Source: Azospirillum brasilense
Lineage (GTDB): Bacteria > Pseudomonadota > Alphaproteobacteria > Azospirillales > Azospirillaceae
DNA: 64,000 nt
Assembly (NCBI RefSeq): GCF_008365405.1
Contig: NZ_QOKV01000011.1
Coordinates: 124,001-188,000 of the forward strand
Reading direction: 5' to 3'
Shown here: positions 17,022-26,713 of the stretch, in pieces
Layout of the letters: each line of letters begins with the position of its first letter
How positions within the stretch are numbered: position 1 is the stretch's first letter
The notes under the pieces: model-generated
Databases searched by the model: none
Told to the model about the DNA's origin: nothing
The model's input: only the letters and a program-made list of their open reading frames with translations
Program-made: the position numbers and the translations under genes

Positions 17022-17972
17022 TCAGAAGGCCACCTGATCGGCGCCTTTCAAGGCGAGCATGGCGCGCGCCTCGGCGGGGGTGGCGACCTCGAGCGACAGC
17101 TCCTCGAGAATCCGGCGGATCTTCGCCACCTGCTCCGCGCTGTTCCGGGCCAGCCGGCCCTTGCTGAGATACAGGCTGTCCTCCAGCCCGACCCGGACGT
17201 TGCCGCCCATGACCGCGGCCATGGTCGTGAAGGGGATCTGGTGACGCCCGGCGGCGAGCACCGACCATTCGTAATCCGTGCCGAACAGCCGGTCGGCGGT
17301 CTCGCGCATGAAGACGAGGTTGCGCTGCTCCGCGCCGATGCCGCCGAGGATGCCGAAGATGGTCTGGACGAAGAAGGGCGGCTTCACCAGCCCCCGATCT
17401 ACGAAATGCGCGAGGTTGTAGAGATGCCCGACGTCGTAGCACTCGAATTCGAAGCGCGTTCCGCAGCCCTCTCCCAGATGCTCCAGGATGTACGCGATGT
17501 CGCGGAAGGTGTTGCGGAAGATGAAATCGTCGGTGCTGCGCAGATAGGGCTCCTCCCAGTCGTGCTTCCAGCCCTGGTAGCGGTCGGCCAGCGGGAAGAT
17601 GCCGAAGTTCATCGAGCCCATGTTGAGCGAGCACATCTCCGGCTGGGCTTGGAGCGGGGCGGCAAGGCGCTCCTGCACCGTCATGTTGAGCGAGCCGCCG
17701 GTGGTGATGTTGAGCACCGCGTCGGTGGACTGCTTGAGGCGCGGCAGGAACTGCATGAACACCGCCGGGTCCGGCGTCGGCTGCCCGGTCCGGGGATCGC
17801 GGGCGTGCAGGTGGAGGATCGCGGCCCCGGCCTCGGCGGCGCCGACGCCCTGCTCGACGATCTCATCGGGCGTCACCGGCAGCGCGTCCGACATGGTCGG
17901 GGTGTGGATCGACCCCGTCAGCGCGCAGCTGATGATGACCTTCTTCTGTGGTGCCTTCTGTGTTGCGGCCAT
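17022..17972 (-). CDS. 3-keto-5-aminohexanoate cleavage-type enzyme (BKACE family)
   Basis: A 316-residue TIM-barrel protein of the BKACE family (DUF849). It has the zinc-binding motif LHLHARDPRTG (His54, His56), ISCALTGS at the N-terminus and ITTGGS near residue 90. BKACE enzymes condense a beta-keto acid with acetyl-CoA and split it into acetoacetate and a new CoA ester; known substrates include 3-keto-5-aminohexanoate and dehydrocarnitine. The flanking dehydrogenases suggest a full 3-hydroxyacid degradation unit, but the side chain of the substrate is not known. The gene sits 57 bases after the hydroxyacyl dehydrogenase gene. Confidence 0.88.
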   Translation of the reverse strand: MAATQKAPQKKVIISCALTGSIHTPTMSDALPVTPDEIVEQGVGAAEAGAAILHLHARDPRTGQPTPDPAVFMQFLPRLKQSTDAVLNITTGGSLNMTVQERLAAPLQAQPEMCSLNMGSMNFGIFPLADRYQGWKHDWEEPYLRSTDDFIFRNTFRDIAYILEHLGEGCGTRFEFECYDVGHLYNLAHFVDRGLVKPPFFVQTIFGILGGIGAEQRNLVFMRETADRLFGTDYEWSVLAAGRHQIPFTTMAAVMGGNVRVGLEDSLYLSKGRLARNSAEQVAKIRRILEELSLEVATPAEARAMLALKGADQVAF

Positions 17973-18029
17973 GGGACAGTCTCTGTGTGGGTTCGGTTCG
18001 AAAGGAAGGACGGCGTGACCGGCGCGCGG

Positions 18030-18941
18030 TCACCCGCGCTCGACGCTGTCCAGCCGCTGGAGGTGGGCCGCCAGACGAGCGTGGGTCTCGGTCCGCTGCG
18101 CCTCCGTCCAGGTCCGGAAGCCGGCGCCGGATTTCATGCCCAGCCGCCCGGACGCGACGAGGTCGCGCAGCAGGGGCAACGGTTCCGGCGTCCGGTCAAG
18201 GTCGGGCAGGACATGCTCGTGCACCGCCAGGGTCAGGTCGGTGCCGACGAGGTCGGCGTTCTCCAGCGGCCCCAGGACGGCGAGGCGGCGGCCGAAGCTG
18301 GCCTTGACCACGGCGTCCACCGTCTCGGCGTCGCACACGCCGTTCTGGACGAGCGCGATGGCCTCGCGCCAGAGCGCGTGCTGCAAACGGTTGCCGATGA
18401 AGCCGGGAACGTCCTTGCGGACATGCACCGGCGTCTTGCCGATGGTGGCCAGCAGCCCGATCATCGCCGCGACCGCCGCGTCGTCCGTGTCGGCGGTCTG
18501 GATGACCTCGACGAGCGGAATCTGGTACGGCGGGTTCCACCAGTGGGTGCCCAGGGCGCGGCTCTTGTCCCGAAGCGGTTCCATGATCCGGGTGATCGGG
18601 ATCACCGACGTGTTGCTCGCCAGAAGCGCATGGGGCGGGGCGGCGGCCTCGACCGCCAGGAAGATGCGCTGCTTGAGCGGCAGGTCCTCCGGAACCGCTT
18701 CGATAATGACGTCCGCCCGGCCGACCGCGTCCTCCAGGGAAGCGCAGGGCCGAACCCGGTCAGCGGCGGCGGTGTCCATTCCCAGAGTCTCAAGGTTGCC
18801 GCGAACCCGTTCGACGATCCCGGCCCGGCGGCCCGGATCGGGCTCGTGGATGTCGACCGGGTGCCCGGCGACGGCGAACGCCTGGGCGATCCCATGCCCC
18901 ATCAGCCCGGCGCCGATGATTCCAATACGCTGCTGCGTCAT
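18030..18941 (-). CDS. 3-hydroxyacyl-CoA/3-hydroxyacid dehydrogenase family protein
   Basis: A 303-residue NAD enzyme of the 3-hydroxyacyl-CoA dehydrogenase fold: GIIGAGLMGHGIAQAF near residues 7-22, SNTSVIPIT, catalytic His133 in LGTHWWNPPYQIPLVEV, and the C-terminal helical domain with VPGFIGNRLQHALWREA. In its pathway setting it probably oxidises a beta-hydroxy acid, free or CoA-linked, to the beta-keto acid that the BKACE enzyme cleaves. L-carnitine dehydrogenase belongs to the same superfamily, but the active-site sequence (WWNPPY) is not obviously that of carnitine dehydrogenase. It is first in the operon, ~80 bases downstream of a sigma-54 promoter; ATG at 18941 was chosen because the NAD motif follows at once. 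Confidence 0.85.
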   Translation of the reverse strand: MTQQRIGIIGAGLMGHGIAQAFAVAGHPVDIHEPDPGRRAGIVERVRGNLETLGMDTAAADRVRPCASLEDAVGRADVIIEAVPEDLPLKQRIFLAVEAAAPPHALLASNTSVIPITRIMEPLRDKSRALGTHWWNPPYQIPLVEVIQTADTDDAAVAAMIGLLATIGKTPVHVRKDVPGFIGNRLQHALWREAIALVQNGVCDAETVDAVVKASFGRRLAVLGPLENADLVGTDLTLAVHEHVLPDLDRTPEPLPLLRDLVASGRLGMKSGAGFRTWTEAQRTETHARLAAHLQRLDSVERG

Positions 18942-19030
18942 GCTTTTGTCGCGTCCCCCCTGCCCGAGCGCCGCCGCGACGGCCGTCCGGCCAATTGTTC
19001 GCGGTGCACATATTTTCTTGCCGCAATCAA

Positions 19031-19046
19031 AGCAAGGGGCGTGCCA
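19031..19046 (-). promoter_or_regulatory. Sigma-54 (-24/-12) promoter
   Basis: On the minus strand the sequence is TGGCACG-CCCC-TTGCT, an exact match to the sigma-54 consensus TGGCACG-N4-TTGCW. The transcription start should fall near 19020, giving a leader of about 80 bases before the dehydrogenase ATG at 18941. A sigma-54 activator gene is divergent from it at 19218. Promoter identity is very likely; use under a given condition is inferred. Confidence 0.88.
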
Positions 19047-19152
19047 GCGATGGGAATTGTTGGTATGGAGGGCATTCGGCCGGGCCAGCGGGTGGATTGC
19101 CTGCGGATTTGAACCCTTCGCCGCCATCGGCCTGCGATTCAGGGCTTCCGTC

Positions 19153-19192
19153 GTGTGCTGAATTTTGACAAACAGTGTTCAGAATATTGACA
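19153..19192. promoter_or_regulatory. 22-bp-spaced direct repeats, candidate activator binding sites (UAS)
   Basis: Two 18-base copies, GTGTGCTGAATTTTGACA (19153-19170) and GTGTTCAGAATATTGACA (19175-19192), match at 15 positions. They start exactly 22 bases apart, two helical turns. They lie 26 bases before the activator's ATG and ~110-160 bases upstream of the sigma-54 promoter, the usual range for enhancer sites, so the activator may both drive the operon and control itself. Confidence 0.55.
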
Positions 19193-19217
19193 TAAACGAC
19201 GCGACGGGGGGCGGGCC

Positions 19218-20645
<1,428 letters not shown>

Positions 20646-20658
20646 CCGAAGCGCGGGG

Positions 20659-23600
20659 TCATTCCGCCGGAGAGGTCCTCGCAGGCACGTCCGCCGGGCC
20701 GCGGTGTGGAACCAGCCGCTCGGTCAGGCGCTGGAAGGCGACGAACAGCACCGGCACGAAGATGATGCCGATCAGCGTCGCCGCGGTCATGCCGCTGAAG
20801 ACCGTGGTGCCGATGGACCGCCGGCTGGCCGCTCCGGCGCCGGTGGCGACCAGCAGCGGCACCGCCCCCAGGATGAAGGCCAGCGCCGTCATCAGCACGG
20901 CGCGGAAGCGCTGGCGGGCGCCCATCACCGCGGAATCGATGATGGGGTGACCGGCGGCGCGCTGCTCCCGCGCGAACTCGACGATCAGGATGGCGTTCTT
21001 GGCGGCGAGGCCGACCAGCAGGACGAGGCCGATCTGCGCGTAGACGTCGTTGGCGATGCCGGCGACGCTCAGGCCGATGCCGGCCCCCAGCACCGCGATG
21101 GCGACGGACAGCAGAACGGCCAGCGGGATCAGCCAGTTCTCGTACTGCGCCACCAGGAACAGATAGCCGAACAGCACCGCCAGCCCGAAGATGATGACCG
21201 TCTGGTTGCCGATGCGGCTTTCCTGATAGGACAGGCCGGTCCATTCCGTGGCGTAGCCCGCCGGCAGGGTGCGGTCCGCCACCTCCTGCATCGCCGCCAG
21301 CGCCTGTCCGGAGCTGCCGCCGGGGGCGGGGTTCCCGTTGACCGCGGCGGAGAGGAACTGGTCGTAGCGGACGAGGCTGTCGGGGGCCAGCGTGTTGCGG
21401 ATGCTCACGATGCTACGCAGCGGCACCATGTCCCCGGAGGCGCTCCGCACATAGAGCTGGTCGATGGCCGCCACCTCGTCCCGGTACTCCGCGGCGTCCT
21501 GGACCTGCACCTGGAAGACCCGGCCATAGAGGTTGAAGTCGTTGACATAGCGCGACCCGAGATGGGACTGCAGCGTGGTGAAGACGTCGCCGGGCGAGAC
21601 GCCGAGCAGCGCCGCCTTGGTGCGGTCGAGGTCGACGAACAGGTGCGGCACGTCCGGGCTGAAGGTGCTGAAGACGGCCGACAGCCGCGCGTCCTGGTTG
21701 GCGGCGACCAGCAGGCCGCGCAGCACCGCGCCCAGCTGCTGCGCGGATTGCCCGCCCAGCGCCTGAACCTGGAGCTGGAACCCGCCGGTGCTGCCGAGTC
21801 CGGGGATGGAGGGCGGGTTGAAGGCGGCGATGGTCGCCTGCGGCACCGCGGCGAGCTGCGGCCTCAGCCGGCCCAGCAACGCGTCCACCGTCTCGGCGGC
21901 CCCCCGCTCCCCCCAGGGCTTCAGCACGACGATCTGCAGGCCGACGTTGGAGGCAGCCCCGCTGAGGATGCTGTAGCCGGCGATGGAGATCACATGGGCG
22001 ACCCCCGGCGTCGCGCGCAGCCGCTCCGTGACGTCGTTCATCACCGCCTCCGTCCGGCTGAGCGACGCCGCGCTCGGCAACTGCACGTTGACGAAGAAGT
22101 ACCCTTGGTCCTCCGACGGCAGGAAGGCGGTGGGCAGGCCGCGCAGCAGAAGGAAGGCCCCGGCGGTCAGCAGGGCGAAGACGGCGATCCCGATCACCAG
22201 CTTGCGCGACAGCCAGCCGACGAGGCCGCCGTAGCGGTCGCGCACCCCGTCCAGCCCGCGGTTGAAGGCGGCCAGCGGGCGCCAGGGCGGGGTCGGCGGG
22301 CGCAGCAGCAGGCCGCACAGCGCCGGGGTCAGCGTCAGCGACACCATGCCGGAAATCAGGAAGGCGGTGGTGATGGTGACCGCGAACTGGCGGTAGAGCT
22401 GGCCGGTGATGCCGGGCAGGAAGGCCACCGGCACGAACACCGCGGCCAGCACCAGGGTGGAGGCGACGATGGCGCCGGTCACCTGCTCCATGGCGATGCG
22501 GCTGGCCGAGGGGGCGGGCTGGTCGGGATGCTCCTCCATGACGCGGCGGACGTTCTCGACCACCACGATGGCGTCGTCGACCACCAGCCCGATCGCCAGC
22601 ACCAGCGCGAACAGCGTGATGGTGTTGGCGCTGTAGCCCAGCACCAGCAGCACGGCGAAGACGCCGATGATCGACACCGGGATCGCCAGGGTCGGGATCA
22701 GCGTCGCCCGCCAGTCCTGCAGGAAGACGTAGATGACCACCACCACCAGCAGGAAGGTGATGCCCAGCGTCAGCACGATCTCCTCGATCGTCGCGCTGAC
22801 GAAGCTGGTGGTGTCGAACACGACGGTGTAGTCCAGCCCCTCCGGGAAGCGGCCGGACAGCCGGTCCAGCTCCGCCCGCACCGCCTTGGCGACGTCCAGC
22901 GCGTTGGCGTCCGGCGACTGGTAGACGACCAGGGTCGCCGCCGGATCGCCGTCCAGCTTGGCGGTGGAGCCGTAGCTCTGCGCCCCCAGCTCCACCCGTC
23001 CGATGTCGCCCAGCCGCACCACGCCGCCGTTCGGGTTGGTGCGCACGATGATGCCGGCGAACTGCTTGGGGTCGTCCAGCCGGCCGCGGGCGAGGATGGT
23101 CAGCTGCTGCTGCTGGCCGTCGGGGACGGGAGGGGCGCCGATCTGCCCGGCCGAGGCCTGGAGATTCTGGTTCTGGATCGCCGCGACCACGTCCGCCGCG
23201 GTGATGCCCAGCGCCGTCATGCGGTTCGGGTCCATCCAGACGCGCATGGCGTAGGTCAGCGCGCCCATCACCTGCGCGTCGCCGACTCCGGGCACCCGAG
23301 CGATGGCGTCGCGCAGGTTGATGCTGGCGTAGTTGGAGATGAAGATCGGGTCGAACCGGCCGCCGGGGGAGAAGACGTTGACGGCCATCAGCATGTTGGA
23401 CGACTGCTTGCGCACCGTGACGCCCTGGCGCGACACCTCCACCGGCAGGGTCGGGGTGGCGAGCGACAGGCGGTTCTGCACGTTGATCTGGGCCAGATCC
23501 GGATCGGTGCCCTGCGCGAAGGTGACCGACAGCGTGTAGGCACCGGTGTCGGTGCTGGTCGAGGACATGTAGAGCATGCCCTCCACCCCATTCACCTGCG

Positions 23601-23802
23601 CCTCGATCGGGGCGGCGACGCTGTCGGCGACGACCTGGGCGTTGGCACCGGGATAGGTGGCGGAGACCTGCACCGAGGGCGGCGTGATCGGCGGGAACTG
23701 CGCCACCGGGATGGCCAGGATGGCCAGCGCGCCCGCGATGGTCACGACCAGCGCGATGACGATGGCGAGGTTCGGGCGCCGGATGAACAGGCCGGAGAAC
23801 AT
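20659..23802 (-). CDS. RND efflux pump inner-membrane permease (HAE1/AcrB family)
   Basis: A 1047-residue, 12-helix proton/drug antiporter. It starts [18 protein letters not shown], as AcrB-type pumps do, carries the proton-relay motif [14 protein letters not shown] near residue 400, and has the two large periplasmic loops expected from the duplicated fold. The C-terminal part ([17 protein letters not shown]) is typical. It assembles as a trimer with the adaptor encoded just upstream; no outer-membrane channel gene is next to it. It converges with the sigma-54 activator gene, with a 13-base gap. Confidence 0.93.
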   Translation of the reverse strand: MFSGLFIRRPNLAIVIALVVTIAGALAILAIPVAQFPPITPPSVQVSATYPGANAQVVADSVAAPIEAQVNGVEGMLYMSSTSTDTGAYTLSVTFAQGTDPDLAQINVQNRLSLATPTLPVEVSRQGVTVRKQSSNMLMAVNVFSPGGRFDPIFISNYASINLRDAIARVPGVGDAQVMGALTYAMRVWMDPNRMTALGITAADVVAAIQNQNLQASAGQIGAPPVPDGQQQQLTILARGRLDDPKQFAGIIVRTNPNGGVVRLGDIGRVELGAQSYGSTAKLDGDPAATLVVYQSPDANALDVAKAVRAELDRLSGRFPEGLDYTVVFDTTSFVSATIEEIVLTLGITFLLVVVVIYVFLQDWRATLIPTLAIPVSIIGVFAVLLVLGYSANTITLFALVLAIGLVVDDAIVVVENVRRVMEEHPDQPAPSASRIAMEQVTGAIVASTLVLAAVFVPVAFLPGITGQLYRQFAVTITTAFLISGMVSLTLTPALCGLLLRPPTPPWRPLAAFNRGLDGVRDRYGGLVGWLSRKLVIGIAVFALLTAGAFLLLRGLPTAFLPSEDQGYFFVNVQLPSAASLSRTEAVMNDVTERLRATPGVAHVISIAGYSILSGAASNVGLQIVVLKPWGERGAAETVDALLGRLRPQLAAVPQATIAAFNPPSIPGLGSTGGFQLQVQALGGQSAQQLGAVLRGLLVAANQDARLSAVFSTFSPDVPHLFVDLDRTKAALLGVSPGDVFTTLQSHLGSRYVNDFNLYGRVFQVQVQDAAEYRDEVAAIDQLYVRSASGDMVPLRSIVSIRNTLAPDSLVRYDQFLSAAVNGNPAPGGSSGQALAAMQEVADRTLPAGYATEWTGLSYQESRIGNQTVIIFGLAVLFGYLFLVAQYENWLIPLAVLLSVAIAVLGAGIGLSVAGIANDVYAQIGLVLLVGLAAKNAILIVEFAREQRAAGHPIIDSAVMGARQRFRAVLMTALAFILGAVPLLVATGAGAASRRSIGTTVFSGMTAATLIGIIFVPVLFVAFQRLTERLVPHRGPADVPARTSPAE

Positions 23803-23808
23803 GGGCGC

Positions 23809-24951
23809 TTATCCTCGCGGCTGCTCGGCGGTCTGGGGGGCTCGTTCCGGCTGCACGACCATGCCGGGGCGCACCTTCTGGGCGCCGCCGACGATGACGG
23901 TCTCGCCGGACTGGACGCCCTTCGGCACGGCGACGACCTGATCGAGCTGCGGTCCGGGCTCGATCGGGCGGCGCTGCGCCCGGTTCTGCTGGTCGAGCAC
24001 CAGGACGTAGCTGCCCTGCTGGTCCTGCTGGATGGCGGAAACCGGCACCACCGGCTGCCGCTCGGTCTGCGCCGGGCGGATCAGGACGGTCACATACTGG
24101 CCGGGCAGCAGAAATCCCTTGGGATTCGCGAAGTCGGCGTAGACGGGGATGGTCCCGGTCTGCGGGTCGATGCGGTTGCTGGCGAAGGCGACCTTGCCCT
24201 TCTGCTCGTACTCGGAGCCGTCGGCCAGCCGCAGGGCCGGCACGAAGCGGTTCACCGCGTCGGCCGAGGCGAGATCGGGGGCGGCGCGCTGGACCTCCAG
24301 GATGTCGCGGTCGCTGACCGAGAAGACGACCCGGATGGGGTCGAGCTGGACGACCGTAGCGAGCGGACCGCTGGACGGGTTGACGAGGTCGCCCACCGTC
24401 ATCGCGGTGGCGCCGATGCGCCCGTCGATGGGCGAGGCGATCCGCGTGTAGCCGAGGTTCAGCTCCGCCTGCCGCAGCTTGGCCTGCGTCTGCATGATGT
24501 CAGCTTCCGCCGTCTCCTGCCCCGCCTGGGCCTGATCGAGGTCGGCCTGGGAGATGTTGCCGCGGGTCCGCAGCTCCTGCGCGCGCTGGAAGGCGCGCTG
24601 GGACTCGCGAAGGGTCGCCTGGGCGCGGGCGAGGTCGGCCTTGGCGCTGTCCACGGCGGCCTGGTAGGGCGCCTGCTCGATGACGTAGAGCAGGGTGTCC
24701 TTGGTGACGTTCTGGCCTTCCTGGAAGGCCACCTGCTCGATGAAACCCTCGACGCGGGCGCGGGCTTCGAAGTCCTGGATCGCCTGGACGCGACCGATGA
24801 ACTCGCTGGTCGGTGTGACCTCCCGTTCGCGGACCACCTCGGTCGTGACCGTGGGGGGTGGAGCGTTCGCCGGTTGCTGGGCCAGGACCCCGCCCGAAAA
24901 GAGCAGGACGAGAAGGCACGAAACGGCGAGGCCGTGGCGAAGGCGCAGCAT
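23809..24951 (-). CDS. RND efflux periplasmic adaptor (AcrA/MexA family)
   Basis: A 380-residue membrane-fusion protein with an N-terminal signal/anchor (AVSCLLVLLFSGGVLAQQ). The family motif EFIGRVQAIQDFEARARVEGFIEQVAFQEGQNV is present in pieces; a helical hairpin at ~100-170 (AQATLRESQRAFQRAQELR) and a lipoyl half-motif GYTRIASPIDGRIGATAMTVG follow. It links the RND permease to an outer-membrane channel. It lies 6 bases upstream of the permease gene, so the two are co-transcribed. Confidence 0.92.
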   Translation of the reverse strand: MLRLRHGLAVSCLLVLLFSGGVLAQQPANAPPPTVTTEVVREREVTPTSEFIGRVQAIQDFEARARVEGFIEQVAFQEGQNVTKDTLLYVIEQAPYQAAVDSAKADLARAQATLRESQRAFQRAQELRTRGNISQADLDQAQAGQETAEADIMQTQAKLRQAELNLGYTRIASPIDGRIGATAMTVGDLVNPSSGPLATVVQLDPIRVVFSVSDRDILEVQRAAPDLASADAVNRFVPALRLADGSEYEQKGKVAFASNRIDPQTGTIPVYADFANPKGFLLPGQYVTVLIRPAQTERQPVVPVSAIQQDQQGSYVLVLDQQNRAQRRPIEPGPQLDQVVAVPKGVQSGETVIVGGAQKVRPGMVVQPERAPQTAEQPRG

Positions 24952-25063
24952 CGAGAGTGCTCCCGTTCAACCGTGCCCCTCTAAACAGGGCCGAGTCGAT
25001 TGGGTTCAGCGATGCCGGTGAAAAGTACGTGCGGTGAGGAGAGCTTTCGGCGGCCGGTGGCTG

Positions 25064-25104
25064 AAAACGCAAGGGGACCGCCCCATGGAGGGCGGTCCCC
25101 TTGC
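25064..25104 (-). terminator. Rho-independent terminator of infC
   Basis: Perfect 15-bp stem GCAAGGGGACCGCCC / GGGCGGTCCCCTTGC with a 6-base loop. On the minus strand it is followed by GTTTT, 31 bases after the infC stop. It closes the rpsU-infC unit before the RND pump genes. Confidence 0.8.
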
Positions 25105-25134
25105 CATCAAACGCGCCGGCTGGTCAGTGGCCGG

Positions 25135-25668
25135 TCAGCGCGGGGCGATGACCATGACCATCATGCGCCCTTCCATCCGGGGCATCTGCTCGACCTTGGC
25201 GATGTCCTCGAACTGGTCGCGCACACGGATCAGCACGTTCATGCCCAAATCCTGGTGCGCCATCTCGCGGCCACGGAACCGCATGGTCATCTTGACCTTG
25301 TCGCCCTCTTCGAGGAAGCGCCGCGCGGCCCGCATCTTCACGTCGTAATCGTGATCATCGATGTTCGGCCGGAGCTTCAGCTCCTTGATCTCGATGATCT
25401 TCTGCTTCTTGCGCGCCTCGTTGGCCTTCTTCTGCTCCTCGAACCGGAACCTGCCGTAGTCGAGGATCTTGCAGACAGGCGGCTCCGCCTGGGGAGCGAC
25501 CTCGACGAGGTCGAGCTCGGCCTCCACCGCAGCGTCGAAGGCGTCGCGCAGCGAGACCACGCCGATCATCTCACCGTTGGCCCCGACGAGGCGCACCGTG
25601 CGTGCCGTGATTTCCCGATTGATGCGCGGGCCTTCGCGGACCGGGTCCGCATCGTAGAGTTTAGCTAT
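25135..25668 (-). CDS. infC: Translation initiation factor IF-3, probable ATA start
   Basis: A 177-residue IF-3. The N-domain shows [19 protein letters not shown] and the linker is rich in Lys/Arg ([10 protein letters not shown]). The C-domain has KILDYGRF before it, then [30 protein letters not shown] and MMVMVIAPR. No ATG, GTG or TTG fits the expected N-terminus. The sequence from ATA at 25668 ([20 protein letters not shown]) gives the normal length, and GGAG lies 7 bases before it. Rare AUU/AUA-type starts are a known feature of infC and underlie its autoregulation. A GTG at 25596 would cut off the first 24 residues. It lies 92 bases after rpsU, not in the usual rpmI-rplT setting. Confidence 0.93.
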   Translation of the reverse strand: MAKLYDADPVREGPRINREITARTVRLVGANGEMIGVVSLRDAFDAAVEAELDLVEVAPQAEPPVCKILDYGRFRFEEQKKANEARKKQKIIEIKELKLRPNIDDHDYDVKMRAARRFLEEGDKVKMTMRFRGREMAHQDLGMNVLIRVRDQFEDIAKVEQMPRMEGRMMVMVIAPR

Positions 25669-25760
25669 GTCCTGTCTCCAACGGTCTGTCCGGCGAGGAA
25701 CCGGAATGGGTGCTGACGGCCCTGACGCCGTCCCTCAATTTAAAGCATCGGCGGCCACGG

Positions 25761-25964
25761 TCAATAGCCCTCGCGCAGTAGGCGCTTGCGCAGCAGCTTG
25801 CGCCGCCGCCGGACCGATTCCGCTGCCTGTCGTGCCCGGCGCTCCGAGGGCTTCTCGTAACGCCGATGCAGCTTCATCTCACGAAAAAGCCCTTCGCGCT
25901 GCATTTTTCTTTTCAGGACGCGCAGAGCGCCCCCCACATCGTTGTCGCGGACTTGAACGAGCAT
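25761..25964 (-). CDS. rpsU: 30S ribosomal protein S21
   Basis: A 67-residue, very basic protein: [20 protein letters not shown] at the N-terminus, then [20 protein letters not shown] and a run of Arg/Lys to the end. Length and sequence fit bS21, which sits near the anti-Shine-Dalgarno end of 16S rRNA and helps initiation. ATG at 25964 has GAGGA ten bases upstream; a longer in-frame start would add 43 unrelated residues. It precedes infC and follows a small ORF and a cold-shock gene. Confidence 0.95.
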   Translation of the reverse strand: MLVQVRDNDVGGALRVLKRKMQREGLFREMKLHRRYEKPSERRARQAAESVRRRRKLLRKRLLREGY

Positions 25965-26023
25965 TGGGCGGCTGTCCTCGCGGTGGTTCCTGTGGAAAGG
26001 CTTTCTCGATACGGATGAAGCGG

Positions 26024-26176
26024 TTAGCCCATAGTGTCGAGAACGATCTGGCGGATCTCGCGCGGGGTGAGGCGGGGCCACCCCGGCGCCCACGCCGGCT
26101 CGACTGCGGGAACGGGCTGCTGATACTGAGGCTGGGCGGCCTGCGCCACCCCGGTCGAAGGAAGTTTGATGGTCAT
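26024..26176 (-). CDS. Small 50-residue protein of unknown function
   Basis: ATG at 26176 with AGGA six bases upstream opens a 50-codon frame ending in TAA at 26024. The product starts [10 protein letters not shown], has a Gln/Pro/Ala-rich middle ([15 protein letters not shown]) and ends in a helical-looking segment [17 protein letters not shown] do not recognise it. The good ribosome-binding site, the position between cspA and rpsU on the same strand, and the ordered C-terminus favour a real gene. It could also be a leader peptide for rpsU-infC. Confidence 0.55.
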   Translation of the reverse strand: MTIKLPSTGVAQAAQPQYQQPVPAVEPAWAPGWPRLTPREIRQIVLDTMG

Positions 26177-26251
26177 GCGAATCCTGTTGCCGATGCGGGC
26201 GATGCCCGCCGGCCGATGTTGTCTTGTGTTGAAATCCGGGGTCCGCGGCGC

Positions 26252-26461
26252 TCAGAGCGCGCGCAGATCCTCGGCCGAAACCTTGTCCCGCCGCGGGTCG
26301 CAGACGGCCTCGAACGACAGCTTCTGCCCTTCGTTGAGTTGGCCGATACCGGAGCGGTCGACGGCGGAAATATGGACGAAGACGTCCACCGAACCGTCAT
26401 CCGGCTGGATGAAGCCGTAACCCTTGGTGGAGTTGAACCATTTCACGGTGCCGTTAGCCAT
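26252..26461 (-). CDS. Cold-shock protein, CspA family
   Basis: A 69-residue single OB-fold protein with [17 protein letters not shown] (RNP-1 KGYGFI) and [14 protein letters not shown] (RNP-2 VFVHIS). Such proteins bind single-stranded RNA and melt structure during cold or stationary-phase growth. ATG at 26461 has AGGGGA eight bases upstream. It is followed on the same strand by the 50-residue ORF, rpsU and infC, so this looks like a small translation/cold-adaptation block. Confidence 0.94.
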   Translation of the reverse strand: MANGTVKWFNSTKGYGFIQPDDGSVDVFVHISAVDRSGIGQLNEGQKLSFEAVCDPRRDKVSAEDLRAL

Positions 26462-26713
26462 GGGTCTGTTCCCCTGCTGCTGTTGCCCCGCCCGACATCG
26501 GGAAGGGATCAAATTCACTTCGGGAAAAGAGACCCAAACCGGTTGGCCATGGCTGAGGACAGCAGGCCCCGAAACAATCTTGATCGACCCCAGGTGGGAG
26601 GACCCGTCGGCTTTTACAAGCGGGGACTGAGCCGTATCGCCCGTTTTCCGGAAAAGAACGGAACTCATACAGGACGCTGGCGGGCGCCTCGCAGGGGTGA
26701 GACCGCGATCACA

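Noticed and set aside
18030..18941. L-carnitine dehydrogenase with a carnitine operon
   Set aside because: BKACE next door made this tempting, but the catalytic segment (WWNPPY) is unlike known carnitine dehydrogenases and no betainyl-CoA thioesterase is present, so I keep the substrate open.
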